This document shows positions 15,427-24,745 of a DNA stretch of 64,000 nt, in pieces (positions within the stretch are counted from its first letter, which is position 1; each line of letters begins with the position of its first letter). The notes under the pieces are model-generated. The model was not told where the DNA came from and ran no database searches. It saw only the letters and a list, made by a program, of their open reading frames with translations. The DNA is from Acetobacteraceae bacterium (GTDB lineage: Bacteria > Pseudomonadota > Alphaproteobacteria > Acetobacterales > Acetobacteraceae): assembly GCA_024280945.1 (NCBI GenBank), contig JAMXLO010000108.1, positions 42,678-106,677 on the forward strand, read 5' to 3'. The translations under genes were made by a program, and so were the position numbers.

Positions 15427-16883
15427 ACCTCGCCGATCTGATCGATCGGAACGCCGCCTTCACGCCAGACAAGCCTGCCTTGCGCTTCGCCGACGGCACC
15501 TGGAGCTACGCCGCATTTGCTGACCGCATCGGCCGGATGGCATCCGCGCTTAAGTCAGAACTTGGCGTCCGCCGCGGCGATCGTGTCGCCCTGTTGGCGA
15601 TGAACCATCCGGACTATCTGACGCTGCTCTATGCCTGTGCCCGCCTCGGGGCGATATTAGTGCCGTTGAACTGGCGCCTCGCCCCGCCGGAGCTGCAATT
15701 CATCCTGTCGAATGCTGACGTCCGCGCAGTTGTTGTGGCGCCGCCATTCGAAGTGAGAGTCAGCGCGCCCATCGTGTCTCTGGAATCGATCGCTGGCCTG
15801 CTTGCCACCGAGAGCGGCGGGGGCCACGAGCCTGATGTCAACTGGCTCGACCCGTTGCTTATCGTCTACACCGCCGGAACGACCGGCCGCCCGAAGGGCG
15901 CCGTGCTCACGCAGCAGGCGCTGCTGGCTAATGCAGCGATGAGCCAGCATATGCACGACATGACATCCGACGATCACGTGCTGACGGTGCTGCCCTTGTT
16001 CCATGTCGGCGGCCTGAACATCCAGACCACGCCGGCACTGCAGCTAGGCGCGACTGTATCGCTGCACGCCCGGTTCACAGCGGAGGAGACGTTGGGAGCA
16101 ATTGCACGCGATCGACCAACCCTGACGACTCTTGTCCCGTCCACGATCCAGGCGTTGCTGGAGCATCCGCACTGGCAAACCGCCGATCTTGGCAGCCTGC
16201 GCGTGATCACCACGGGCTCGACACTGGTGCCACAAGGCCTGGTCGACGCTGTGCAGGCGCGCAGTGTGCCAGTGCTCCAGGTCTACGGCGCAACGGAAAC
16301 CAGCCCAATTGCTGTCTATACGCGCCTCGGCGGCGACTTAGCCCGACCGCTATCTACCGGGTTGCCTGGCCTGCTCTGCGAGGCGCGCATCGTGGATGAT
16401 GCGGGGCAGGAAGTGCCGCCCGGCACGGCGGGTGAGGTAGAGGTCCGCGGCCCGAATGTGCTGACCGAATATTGGCACGACGCCAATGCGACAGCGGAGT
16501 CGCTCCACGATGGCTGGTTCCGCACCGGTGACATCGCAATCCGCGACCCTGACGGCTACTTCACTATCCATGACCGTAAGAAGAACATGATCGTTTCAGG
16601 CGGCGAAAACATTTATCCCGCGGAGATTGAGCGCGTGCTGTTGGACCACCCGTCCGTCGCGGAAGCTGCGGTCATTGGTGTTGCAGACCCACGGTGGCAG
16701 GAAGTGCCGGTCGCCTATGTTGTGGGCCGGGCGGCTATATCCGTCGACGAACTGCGGGTCCACCTTCGGACTCAACTCGCCCGCTTCAAGGTGCCGCGCA
16801 AGATCGTCCTGGTGGATGAACTGCCACGGAATGCCCTGGGCAAAGTCCAGCACTTCCGTCTGCGGGAGCTGTATCAGAGATAG
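15423..16883 (+). CDS. AMP-dependent acyl-CoA synthetase/ligase
   Basis: A 486-residue ANL-superfamily enzyme. The P-loop-like motif IVYTAGTTGRPKGAVL, the A5 motif YGATETSP, the hinge region with GWFRTGDIA and DRKKNMIVSGGENIYPAEIE, and the terminal catalytic Lys in PRNALGKV are all present. It activates a carboxylic acid to an acyl-adenylate and then a CoA thioester. Coupling to the upstream acyl-CoA dehydrogenase suggests a two-step activation and desaturation of the imported acid. The last ten bases overlap the end of the convergent livF of operon 2. Confidence 0.92.
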   Translation: MNLADLIDRNAAFTPDKPALRFADGTWSYAAFADRIGRMASALKSELGVRRGDRVALLAMNHPDYLTLLYACARLGAILVPLNWRLAPPELQFILSNADVRAVVVAPPFEVRVSAPIVSLESIAGLLATESGGGHEPDVNWLDPLLIVYTAGTTGRPKGAVLTQQALLANAAMSQHMHDMTSDDHVLTVLPLFHVGGLNIQTTPALQLGATVSLHARFTAEETLGAIARDRPTLTTLVPSTIQALLEHPHWQTADLGSLRVITTGSTLVPQGLVDAVQARSVPVLQVYGATETSPIAVYTRLGGDLARPLSTGLPGLLCEARIVDDAGQEVPPGTAGEVEVRGPNVLTEYWHDANATAESLHDGWFRTGDIAIRDPDGYFTIHDRKKNMIVSGGENIYPAEIERVLLDHPSVAEAAVIGVADPRWQEVPVAYVVGRAAISVDELRVHLRTQLARFKVPRKIVLVDELPRNALGKVQHFRLRELYQR

Positions 16884-17575
16884 ATCTGCCGAACGATCTG
16901 CTCTTCGTCTCCGCCGGCACTTTGCTGCTGCACTACGACCCCATCTCGCAGCACCACGATGCGATCGGCCACTGCCAGTGCCAGGCGCAGGTTCTGCTCA
17001 ACCATCACCATCGTCACATGCCGGCGCTTCAACGATGTCACGATCGAGGCGATTTCGCTGACAAACGCCGGAGCAAGGCCACCGGACGGTTCGTCCAACA
17101 GCAGCAAGCGTGGCTGGCTCATCAGCGCACGGCCGATCGCCACCATCTGCTGCTCCCCACCGGACATCAGTTGCACCGTCTGGGTGCGCCGCTCGGCTAG
17201 GCGTGGGAACGACGCGTAGACCGACTGCAGGAGTCGGGTGGCGTCGCCACCCCGGGTCCAGGCGCCGAGACGCAGATTCTCCTCCACCGACATTTCCGGA
17301 AACAGATCGCGCGCCTGAGACACCTGAACGATGCCGTGGCGGAAGATGCGATGCGGCGACAAGCCCGCCAGTTCTTCGCCACCTAGTCGGATGGAGCCTC
17401 GGCGGGACCTGACGAAGCCGCTCAGTGTATTCAGCAGGGTCGATTTGCCGCTGCCGTTCGCCCCAAGCAAGGCGACAGCCTCGCCCGCAACGACATCAAG
17501 GTCGACGCCGGACAAAATCTGCCTGCCGCCATATCCAGCCTCTATGCCACGGACAGTCAGAAACGCATCAGGCAT
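16874..17575 (-). CDS. livF: HAAT-family ABC transporter ATPase (LivF-like), operon 2
   Basis: A 233-residue ATPase with intact motifs: Walker A GANGSGKSTL, signature MSGGEQQMV, Walker B LLLLDEPSGGLAP and a switch region MVMVEQNL. ATG 17575 is chosen because it overlaps the livG stop in the 8-base arrangement ATGCCTGA; a longer open frame upstream lies inside livG. It is the last gene of the nine-gene operon that begins with hyuA. Unlike the LivF at 9168 it keeps the Walker A Lys. Confidence 0.92.
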   Translation of the reverse strand: MPDAFLTVRGIEAGYGGRQILSGVDLDVVAGEAVALLGANGSGKSTLLNTLSGFVRSRRGSIRLGGEELAGLSPHRIFRHGIVQVSQARDLFPEMSVEENLRLGAWTRGGDATRLLQSVYASFPRLAERRTQTVQLMSGGEQQMVAIGRALMSQPRLLLLDEPSGGLAPAFVSEIASIVTSLKRRHVTMVMVEQNLRLALAVADRIVVLRDGVVVQQQSAGGDEEQIVRQIYL

Positions 17576-18335
17576 GCCCGAGATACGCCTCGAGCACAGC
17601 ACGATCCGCCCGCACCTCTTCAGGCGGCGCATCCGCGACCTTGCGTCCCTCATTTAGGACGATCACACGATCGGCGACGCTCATGACCAGCTCGATGGCG
17701 TGTTCGATCAGCAGGATGCCAACGTTGCGGGTGCGGGCCAGATTGCGGATGACAACGGCAAGCTGCTGCCGTGCCGTGGGCGATAGGCCAACGGCGGGCT
17801 CGTCCAACAAAAGCAACAGCGGGTTGGTTGCCAGCGCGCGCACGATCTCCACCATCCGCTGCTGCCCGCCAGACAGCTCACCGGCTTTCTGTTCCGCAAG
17901 ATGCCCAATGCCCATCAGCCACAGCAGCTCTCGCGCTCGCTCTGTCGCGGCAACCTCGGCACGGGCTGAACTGCTGCCGAACAGCAGACCGAGAAACCCG
18001 CTGCCGACCTGCACATGCAGCCCCACCAGCACGTTCTCCAGTGCAGTCAGTTCCGGGAACAACCCACCGTTTTGAAATGTGCGGCGTCCACCGAGGGCAG
18101 AGATTTCGTGCGGTGTCAGCCCGGCGATCTCCTCGCCGCGAAACCGGATGCTGCCGGCATCCGGCACCACATTGCCAGACACCGCATTGAACAATGTTGT
18201 CTTGCCGGCGCCGTTCGGTCCAATCAAGGCGCAGATCTCGCCAGCCCTCAGCTCGAACGACACGCCGGCCACGGCGACCAGGCCGCCGAACCGGACTTCG
18301 ATGTTCCGCACCGAAAGCAGCGGCGGATCAGCCAC
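17568..18335 (-). CDS. livG: HAAT-family ABC transporter ATPase (LivG-like), operon 2
   Basis: A 255-residue ATPase with Walker A GPNGAGKTTL, signature LSGGQQRMVEI, Walker B LLLLDEPAVGLSP and LLIEHAIEL at the switch. GTG 18335 is preferred: it overlaps the livM stop as GTGGCTGA, the same 8-base geometry as the following livG/livF junction, and starts the protein just before PPLLSVRNIEV. An upstream ATG at 18392 would overlap livM by 65 bases. It works with the adjacent LivF on LivH/LivM. Confidence 0.9.
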   Translation of the reverse strand: MADPPLLSVRNIEVRFGGLVAVAGVSFELRAGEICALIGPNGAGKTTLFNAVSGNVVPDAGSIRFRGEEIAGLTPHEISALGGRRTFQNGGLFPELTALENVLVGLHVQVGSGFLGLLFGSSSARAEVAATERARELLWLMGIGHLAEQKAGELSGGQQRMVEIVRALATNPLLLLLDEPAVGLSPTARQQLAVVIRNLARTRNVGILLIEHAIELVMSVADRVIVLNEGRKVADAPPEEVRADRAVLEAYLGHA

Positions 18336-19272
18336 GATAGTAGCGCTCAACAAAGACGGGATGAGCTCGCGCGAGCAGGCTCGCCAGGCCACGGGGCAGG
18401 AACAGGATCACCAGGATGATCAGCAGCCCGAACACCAGTTCGTCGAAGCCTGGAAAGCTGATGAACACCTGCGGCGCCACAGTGACAATGACGGCGCCAA
18501 TGATCGTCCCGGTCAGACTGCCGAGACCACCGACCATGATGATGGCAAACTGCCGCAGCAGCTCGGTGAGGTCGAAAGAGACCGGCGTCAGATGGCCCAC
18601 CGAAATCGCGAACATCGCACCACCGATGCCGACGACGGCACCGCCCCACGCAAAGGCAAGCACGATGTAGCGGTCCGTCGGAATGCCCATCGCGGCGGCG
18701 GCAATCTCGTTGTCTTTGATTGCCATGAAGGCACGGCCGAAGCGCGATCGCAGCAGGCGATCGGTGATGGCAACAAGCATCACGACCAGTGCGAGGAAAA
18801 CGTAAAATCGGCGCAGATCCGTATCCAGTGTCCAGCCGAGCAGGTTGGGCACCGGCACCGCCATGCCCATGGAACCGCCGGTCAGCGCTTCCCAGCGAAT
18901 GTAGGTCCAGCGCATCAATTCACCAAAGGCCAGCGTCATGATGGCAAGATAGAACAAGCGCACACCGCGCAAGGCGGGAATACTGGCGATCGCACCAGCG
19001 GCGCCGCCAATCAGCGCTGCCGGCAGCAACGTGATCCACCATGGCACGTCGAATTGGGCCATGAGCACACCACTGACGTAGGCACCGAGGCCGAAATAGG
19101 CCACGTTGGAGAAGGCGAGCAGACCGAGATTGCCAACCACGAGGTTGAAGCCAATACCCACGGGGACGTAGAGCAGTGCCGTGTTCAGCACGTATTGCTG
19201 ATACTGATTGAGCCATAACGGCAGTGGCAGCAATACAATAGGTAACAACCAAAAAATACGGCGCAGATTCAT
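18328..19272 (-). CDS. livM: HAAT-family ABC transporter permease (LivM-like), operon 2
   Basis: A 314-residue membrane protein of normal LivM length. It shows YVPVGIGFNLVVGNLGLLAF near the N-terminus, LAFGELMRWTYI, and the cytoplasmic loop DRLLRSRFGRAFMAIKDNEI. ATG 19272 overlaps the livH stop as ATGA; the longer open frame upstream is antisense-like noise within livH. It forms the second channel half of importer 2. Confidence 0.92.
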   Translation of the reverse strand: MNLRRIFWLLPIVLLPLPLWLNQYQQYVLNTALLYVPVGIGFNLVVGNLGLLAFSNVAYFGLGAYVSGVLMAQFDVPWWITLLPAALIGGAAGAIASIPALRGVRLFYLAIMTLAFGELMRWTYIRWEALTGGSMGMAVPVPNLLGWTLDTDLRRFYVFLALVVMLVAITDRLLRSRFGRAFMAIKDNEIAAAAMGIPTDRYIVLAFAWGGAVVGIGGAMFAISVGHLTPVSFDLTELLRQFAIIMVGGLGSLTGTIIGAVIVTVAPQVFISFPGFDELVFGLLIILVILFLPRGLASLLARAHPVFVERYYRG

Positions 19273-20147
19273 ACGCGCACGGCGGCACGGCGGCCGAACA
19301 GACCCTGGGGTCGCAGCAACAGAACGACGATCGGTACCAGATAGCCGGTGATCTCGATGAATACCGTGTTCAGGTAGAACCCGAGCAGCTTCTGGATGAT
19401 GCCGAGGAGAATTCCGCCGACGACCGCGCCGCCCAGCGAACCGAAGCCGCCAAGGGTCATTGCGGCAAATCCCTGCACCAGAGTCCATTGCCCGAGGTCG
19501 GGCGTGAGCGGCGCGATCATCGACAGCATAACTCCGCCGATCGCGCCGAGTGCGGTACCGCCACCCCACATGAACGCGTGAAACAGCGGCACGTTGATGC
19601 CGACCAGCGCCGCGCCGCGTTGGCTCTGAAACGTGGCCTGGATCACCTTGCCGAGCGGGGTTGCCTGGAACAGCAGGAACAGCACAACCAGCAGCAACAG
19701 AACGATGCCGCAGATCACCACGTCATCCGTGGTGATCACGACATTGCCAAACATATAGGCGTCCTGCAGATAAGGCCGTTGCGGATTGATCGTTTCATTG
19801 CCCCACTCCAGACGCAGCACGCCTCGCAGCGTGTAGCCGATAGCGAGCGCCATCATTGCCAGCGATAAATGCGGCCCGCCCACGATTGGCTGCAACAGCA
19901 GACGCTGCGTTGCGAAGCCGACGGCGAACAGCAGCACGATCGCGAGCGCCAGCGCGACCAGAAAGGGGAGACCGAAGCCAAGGCCGAACACGAACACCGC
20001 ATAGGCGCCGGCGGCAACCATATCGCCGTGCCCGAAGTTCACCACGGTGGTGGCGCGATACACCACCGTCATCGATAGGGCGATGAGGGCGTAGAGCATG
20101 CCGGTCGAGATGCCGCTGATCAAAAGCTGCGGCAGCAGTGTCAGCAT
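19269..20147 (-). CDS. livH: HAAT-family ABC transporter permease (LivH-like), operon 2
   Basis: A 292-residue permease with the LivH hallmarks LISGISTGMLYALIALSMTV and VVNFGHGDMVAAGAYA, and the end LRPQGLFGRRAAVRV. It follows the ligase gene after about 20 bases and overlaps livM. Length and helix pattern are typical for the family. It is part of the importer served by the binding protein at 21729-22928. Confidence 0.92.
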   Translation of the reverse strand: MLTLLPQLLISGISTGMLYALIALSMTVVYRATTVVNFGHGDMVAAGAYAVFVFGLGFGLPFLVALALAIVLLFAVGFATQRLLLQPIVGGPHLSLAMMALAIGYTLRGVLRLEWGNETINPQRPYLQDAYMFGNVVITTDDVVICGIVLLLLVVLFLLFQATPLGKVIQATFQSQRGAALVGINVPLFHAFMWGGGTALGAIGGVMLSMIAPLTPDLGQWTLVQGFAAMTLGGFGSLGGAVVGGILLGIIQKLLGFYLNTVFIEITGYLVPIVVLLLRPQGLFGRRAAVRV

Positions 20148-20167
20148 GCGGCTACGCCATCATGGCG

Positions 20168-21691
20168 TCAGGCGGCGCCAAACTGCTGTCGTAAAGTGGG
20201 CTTGTGCACCTTGCCCGTCGCGTTGCGAGGTAATGCCTCGACAAATTGGATCGAACGCGGGTGCTTGTAACGTGCCAGGTTCGCTCCACAGTGTGCAAAG
20301 ATCTCCATCTCGGTCAGAGTCTCGCCGGATCTCAGCGCGATGATGGCACGGCCAACCTCTCCCCATCGTTCGTCGGGTACACCGATCACCGCGACTTCGG
20401 CAATCGCCGGAAGCTGATACAGCACGTCCTCGACCTCTGCGGGATACACGTTTTCGCCGCCCGATATGTACATGTCCTTCCAACGATCGACGATGTAGTA
20501 GAACCCATCCTTGTCTTTCAGTGCCGCATCGCCGGTGCACAGCCAACCATCGGCGAAGGTCACGGCACTGGCGTCGGGTCGCTTCCAGTATCCTGGTGTC
20601 ACGCTGGGGCTCTTTACCCATATTTCGCCGATCTCATCTGTGGACGCATCCGTGCCGTCCGCGCGGACCAGACGCATGGCGACATGCAGGCAAGGCTTGC
20701 CCGCCGATCCAGCCTTGGAAATCGCATCGCCTGGTTCCATCGACACGACGATACCGCAGGTTTCCGTCATTCCGTAAACTTGGATCAGGTCCAGACCTTG
20801 TGCCTGCCACTGTTGCAGCAGCGGCAACGATACCGGTGCGGCGGCGACATAGGCTAGCAGGTTCGGGTTGAACCTTGCTGCGGCAAATTGCGGCAATTGC
20901 GCCATGAACTGGAAGTGCGCCGGCGCGCCGATGAAGTGAGTGACGTTGGCTTCGGTATCGGTGAGCAGTCGCAAGGTCAGTGCTGGATCGTAGGCGCGCT
21001 CTACCAGCACCTTGCCGCCATAGTGAAACACCGGGTTGGCATAGACGTCGAGGCCGCCGACATGGAACAGCGGAAAAGCAGTCAAGCATGTGCTATCCGC
21101 GGTCACCCGGCAAGGTCCGGTCAGATTGACGATCTGCCAGAATCGCATGCCATGGGTGATGATCGCTCCCTTTGGATGGCCGGTGGTGCCGGAGGTATAC
21201 AGGATGGTCGCGATGTCACCATGTGTCAGCGGCTCCGGCGTCGCTCCGCCGGAGGCTTCGGCAATCAGGCTCTCGTAGCCGCTGTTGGCGGGCTCGCGTC
21301 CACACAGATGCCGCACCCTGCAAGCGTCGGCGAGTTCCAGCGCCGCGTCGCCGAAGTCCGGATCGTAGAACATCACCGTCGGTTCACAGTCGCCGACAAT
21401 GAAGCGAAGTTCTGGCACTGTCAGCCGCCAGTTGAATGGCGCGAACACCGCGCCAAGTCGCACACAGGCGAACTGGAGCTCGAAATGGTCGGTCGAGTTA
21501 TGCGCCAGCACAGCGACGCGATCACCACGCCCGACGCCGAACCGATCCCGTAGCCCCGATGCGAGCCGATCTACCCGCTGATCGAATTCACGATAGGTAA
21601 AGGACCGCGCCGTCACGAGATCCTCCATGGCAATATTATCGCCGCGAATGGAAGCGTGATGCGCGATCCAGTCATATGTCGGCACCGTCAT
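20168..21691 (-). CDS. AMP-dependent acyl-CoA synthetase/ligase, operon 2
   Basis: A 507-residue ANL enzyme inserted between the binding-protein and permease genes of importer 2. Motifs: LYTSGTTGHPKGAII, YGMTETCGIV, GWLCTGDAA, GGENVYPAEVEDV, and the terminal catalytic Lys in PRNATGKV. It should trap the imported acid as a CoA thioester, a role consistent with its place inside a transporter operon. It is clearly a paralogue of the enzyme at 15423 but only moderately similar by eye. The specific acid is unknown. Confidence 0.9.
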   Translation of the reverse strand: MTVPTYDWIAHHASIRGDNIAMEDLVTARSFTYREFDQRVDRLASGLRDRFGVGRGDRVAVLAHNSTDHFELQFACVRLGAVFAPFNWRLTVPELRFIVGDCEPTVMFYDPDFGDAALELADACRVRHLCGREPANSGYESLIAEASGGATPEPLTHGDIATILYTSGTTGHPKGAIITHGMRFWQIVNLTGPCRVTADSTCLTAFPLFHVGGLDVYANPVFHYGGKVLVERAYDPALTLRLLTDTEANVTHFIGAPAHFQFMAQLPQFAAARFNPNLLAYVAAAPVSLPLLQQWQAQGLDLIQVYGMTETCGIVVSMEPGDAISKAGSAGKPCLHVAMRLVRADGTDASTDEIGEIWVKSPSVTPGYWKRPDASAVTFADGWLCTGDAALKDKDGFYYIVDRWKDMYISGGENVYPAEVEDVLYQLPAIAEVAVIGVPDERWGEVGRAIIALRSGETLTEMEIFAHCGANLARYKHPRSIQFVEALPRNATGKVHKPTLRQQFGAA

Positions 21692-21728
21692 GACCGTCTC
21701 CCAGTTTTCGACCGGTCAGCGGCCGGCC

Positions 21729-22928
21729 TTACTCGGTTTCAGGCAATGCGTCGCCCCATGCCCTGTACACAGTCTCCTGGCCCTGAGCGTTGAGGCCCAC
21801 TGCATACATCTTCTCCACGCCGACATGCTTGTCCGGGCCAAAGGTCTCGGTGTCGGCCAAAACGCCGGTATCGAAATCCCTCAACGACTCCATCGCCTTT
21901 TCCCAGCTTTCGCGTGTAGGGTTCGGGCCGGCACGGCGAAATGCCTCGACGGTCACGATCGCAGCGGGGACGCCGAAGTAGTAGAAGTTGGTTGGTTCGC
22001 CGACCTTCGGCAGCTCGTCTTTCGTCAGATATTTCACGAATATGTCGTGGTATTTCTTCAACGGACCAGTGCCGAGTCTTGCCTTGAACTGATAGGGCTG
22101 GAAGAAACGCTGGTTGAGCCAGTCATGGTTGGGGAACGCTTGTACCACCTGATTGAAGTCTGCACCGAGTGCGCCGACGATGATCACATTGATCTGGAAC
22201 TTTTGCAGTTCGCGCAGAAGCACGATCAGCTCCGGCTGGTACAGGCACGCCATGACCGCCTGCGCACCAGACGCCTTGATCTGCAGCGCCTGTGCGGTCC
22301 CATCGGTCGCCCCGTGCTCCAGCACGGTCGTGGCGACGATATCGCCGTTATGGCTCCTGATGTAGTCGGTGGCGTTATCGCAGTAGCCGTGCGCCCAGTC
22401 GTCGCTGTGCATCGCCAACGCAATCTTCGTCGTGGAAGGCTTACCCATGGCGAAGCTCGCCATGGCGCGCCCGGATTCGATGCCGGTGTAGGTCGCATGA
22501 AAAATGCCGGGCGATGTCGGGCGGCTGATCTTTGGATTGGCCGAGGCACCGATCCACGGCACACCTTCCTGCACCAGTGTCGGCTTGATCGCCATGGCGA
22601 CGCCGCTGCAAGGGTTGGACATGATCATGAAGACCTTGTCCTCGTAGATCAGCTTCTTCGCCGCACCGATTCCCTTGGCCTCGTTGCAGGAGTCATCGGC
22701 GAACACAGTGACGAACTTATGCCCGTTCACGCCACCCTGTTCGTTGATATAACGTAGATACGCCTCGGCACCGTAATTCAGCGGAGTGAATGTCGATTGC
22801 GGACCGGAGAACGGACCGAGGTTGCCGATCTTGATCGTGCTTTCGGCGATGCCTTGTGTATTATCGGCGCTCGCCGGAAGCGCCAATATCGTGGCGATCG
22901 CCGTCAGGACCGCGTACTTGATCCGCAT
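21729..22928 (-). CDS. Periplasmic substrate-binding protein of importer 2
   Basis: A 399-residue protein with a signal peptide (MRIKYAVLTAIATILALPAS) and a Peripla_BP_6 fold beginning STIKIGNLGPFSGPQ. ATG 22928 has GGGGAG upstream; the open frame extends further but without support. Sequence features such as LNYGAEAYLRYINEQGGVNG are typical of HAAT receptors. It lies 38 bases after ade and 37 bases before the ligase, within the nine-gene operon. The ligand may relate to the hydantoinase and amidohydrolase genes upstream, which is inference. Confidence 0.9.
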   Translation of the reverse strand: MRIKYAVLTAIATILALPASADNTQGIAESTIKIGNLGPFSGPQSTFTPLNYGAEAYLRYINEQGGVNGHKFVTVFADDSCNEAKGIGAAKKLIYEDKVFMIMSNPCSGVAMAIKPTLVQEGVPWIGASANPKISRPTSPGIFHATYTGIESGRAMASFAMGKPSTTKIALAMHSDDWAHGYCDNATDYIRSHNGDIVATTVLEHGATDGTAQALQIKASGAQAVMACLYQPELIVLLRELQKFQINVIIVGALGADFNQVVQAFPNHDWLNQRFFQPYQFKARLGTGPLKKYHDIFVKYLTKDELPKVGEPTNFYYFGVPAAIVTVEAFRRAGPNPTRESWEKAMESLRDFDTGVLADTETFGPDKHVGVEKMYAVGLNAQGQETVYRAWGDALPETE

Positions 22929-22966
22929 CGTGAATCTCCCCTCTGCGGACCAGCTTAACAAGGGTA

Positions 22967-24745
22967 CTATGCGGCGCCAACCAGTGCGTTGGCGAAAACG
23001 TCTCCGGTGCCGTCGGTGATCCCAACATCCGTCACATGCGGGCCCGGATTGCAGGCAAGGCTGGCACCGACCACTGCCTTGAAGGTCAACAACGGCGGCT
23101 GCCACTCCACGATCGCATCGGCCGCCTCGCGCAAAGCGCGAAGTTCCTCGGCGACCTTCGCGGCGGGCGCATCAGACAGCAGACCACAGACCGGCAATCG
23201 CAGCGTTGCGGTCACGGAACCGCCAGTCGCGACCGCCATGCCGCCGCCAGCTGCGATCACCGCATTGGCGGCAGCGGCAAGATCGGCTGGTTCGCGACCG
23301 AACACCACAAGGTTGTGGCTGTCGTGTGCGACCGTAGTGGCGAGCGCGCCTCGCCATTTGCTCCAGCCTTGCAGCACGCCGAGGACGGGCGTCGCGGGCG
23401 CCTTGCCATGGCGATGGATCACCGCCATGAGGATCGTATCATCGGGCAGCACGACCGCACCCTCGCGCACATGAGCAATCGCCTCGCCCCATTCAGTGAA
23501 CCGTGGCTTGGCAACCGTTCGCAGACGCACCTGGCCGGCATTCACCCCGGGCGCACGGAGGACGAAATCGGCTTCGGTCAGCATAGGTATGCACATCGTA
23601 TCCAATGGAGCGCCGTGCGGACCTTCCGCGAGAGGCACGAGCAGCCGGCCATCGTCGGCTGCAAGCCTACCCGAGGCGAAAACCTGCGTCACAGCAAGCT
23701 CATTCAGGTCGGACAGCACCACCAGATCGGCGCGACGGCCGGGGGCGATCACCCCGAGGTCGCGCCGACCAAGCCGCATGGCGGCGTTCAGCGTGGCACA
23801 GCGCAGCGCCTGCATGGGTGGGAACCCTCGCCGCACCAGGCGCCGAAGCACATCGATCATGCCGCCGGCATGCACCAGATCGTCTGGAAAGACATCGTCG
23901 GTGCAGATGGTCAGCGTCTGCGGGATCTGCGGCAGCGTACGCAACGCAGCGACCGCCTCAGGCAGTATGTAATCATGTGAGCCGCGCAGCTCGACGGTGA
24001 AGCCGGAGCGCAGCTTGGCCAGCAGGTCTTCGCCACTGGTGATCTCATGATCGCTTTCGATACCGGCCGCGGCAAACGCCTGCAGATCGGCGCCTTGCAG
24101 CCCGCGTGCATGACCGCACACCAGCTTGCCGCTGGTAAGACCGGCATCGACAATGCCGCTCATGCGCGCCCCGCGTTGCAGCACGCCCCGCATATCCATC
24201 ACCTCGGCAACCCCGGCGATGTCCGGCCACGCCAACATCTGACGCATTTCTTCCGGACCGAAATCGGCGCCAGTGCGTTCAAGCCCAGGGGCCGACGGCA
24301 CGCAGGACGGTGCGAGCACCACGACGCGCAGCGGCAGCCCCGAGCTCGCCGCTATCGCCCAGCGCAGGCCATCAAGCCCGGAGACATTGCCGATCTCGTG
24401 CGGGTCCCAGCAGATCGTCGTGGTCCCTTGCGGCACCACCACTTCGGCATAGCGCCGCGGCGTGACCATCGAGCTCTCTATGTGCAGATGTGAGTCGATC
24501 AGCCCCGGGGCGATGATGCGTCCTGCCACACCGATGCACTGAGCCGCATCATGCCGTGTGCCTGACGGATGCACGCTGGCAATCAATGGACCGACCAAAC
24601 CGACATCTGCGGCGCGTAACTCGCCTGTTGTTACATCGGCGACGATCCCGCCGGTCAGCAGCACATCGAATGGCGCCTCGGCTCGTGCCGCACGTACTGC
24701 ACGATCGCGCAGCGCCAGATCATGCAGATCGTGCGGTTCAGACAT
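22967..24745 (-). CDS. ade: Adenine deaminase-like amidohydrolase
   Basis: A 592-residue member of the adenine deaminase (Ade) branch of the amidohydrolase superfamily. Motifs: GRIIAPGLIDSHLHIESSM (metal-binding His pair and the Ade-specific ESSM), WDPHEIGNV, SGKLVCGHARGL, SDHEITSGEDLL and ICTDDVFPDDL, plus the C-terminal Ade domain. It should deaminate adenine to hypoxanthine or hydrolyse a related ring. ATG 24745 overlaps the hyuB stop as ATGTCTGA; ATG 24760 is an alternative. Its place between hydantoinase B and an ABC receptor suggests that the real substrate may be another nitrogen heterocycle. Confidence 0.88.
   Translation of the reverse strand: MSEPHDLHDLALRDRAVRAARAEAPFDVLLTGGIVADVTTGELRAADVGLVGPLIASVHPSGTRHDAAQCIGVAGRIIAPGLIDSHLHIESSMVTPRRYAEVVVPQGTTTICWDPHEIGNVSGLDGLRWAIAASSGLPLRVVVLAPSCVPSAPGLERTGADFGPEEMRQMLAWPDIAGVAEVMDMRGVLQRGARMSGIVDAGLTSGKLVCGHARGLQGADLQAFAAAGIESDHEITSGEDLLAKLRSGFTVELRGSHDYILPEAVAALRTLPQIPQTLTICTDDVFPDDLVHAGGMIDVLRRLVRRGFPPMQALRCATLNAAMRLGRRDLGVIAPGRRADLVVLSDLNELAVTQVFASGRLAADDGRLLVPLAEGPHGAPLDTMCIPMLTEADFVLRAPGVNAGQVRLRTVAKPRFTEWGEAIAHVREGAVVLPDDTILMAVIHRHGKAPATPVLGVLQGWSKWRGALATTVAHDSHNLVVFGREPADLAAAANAVIAAGGGMAVATGGSVTATLRLPVCGLLSDAPAAKVAEELRALREAADAIVEWQPPLLTFKAVVGASLACNPGPHVTDVGITDGTGDVFANALVGAA

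Noticed and set aside
21690..22757. Plus-strand open frame opposite the second binding-protein gene
   Set aside because: No recognisable domain; the minus-strand gene has a signal peptide and a good ribosome-binding site.
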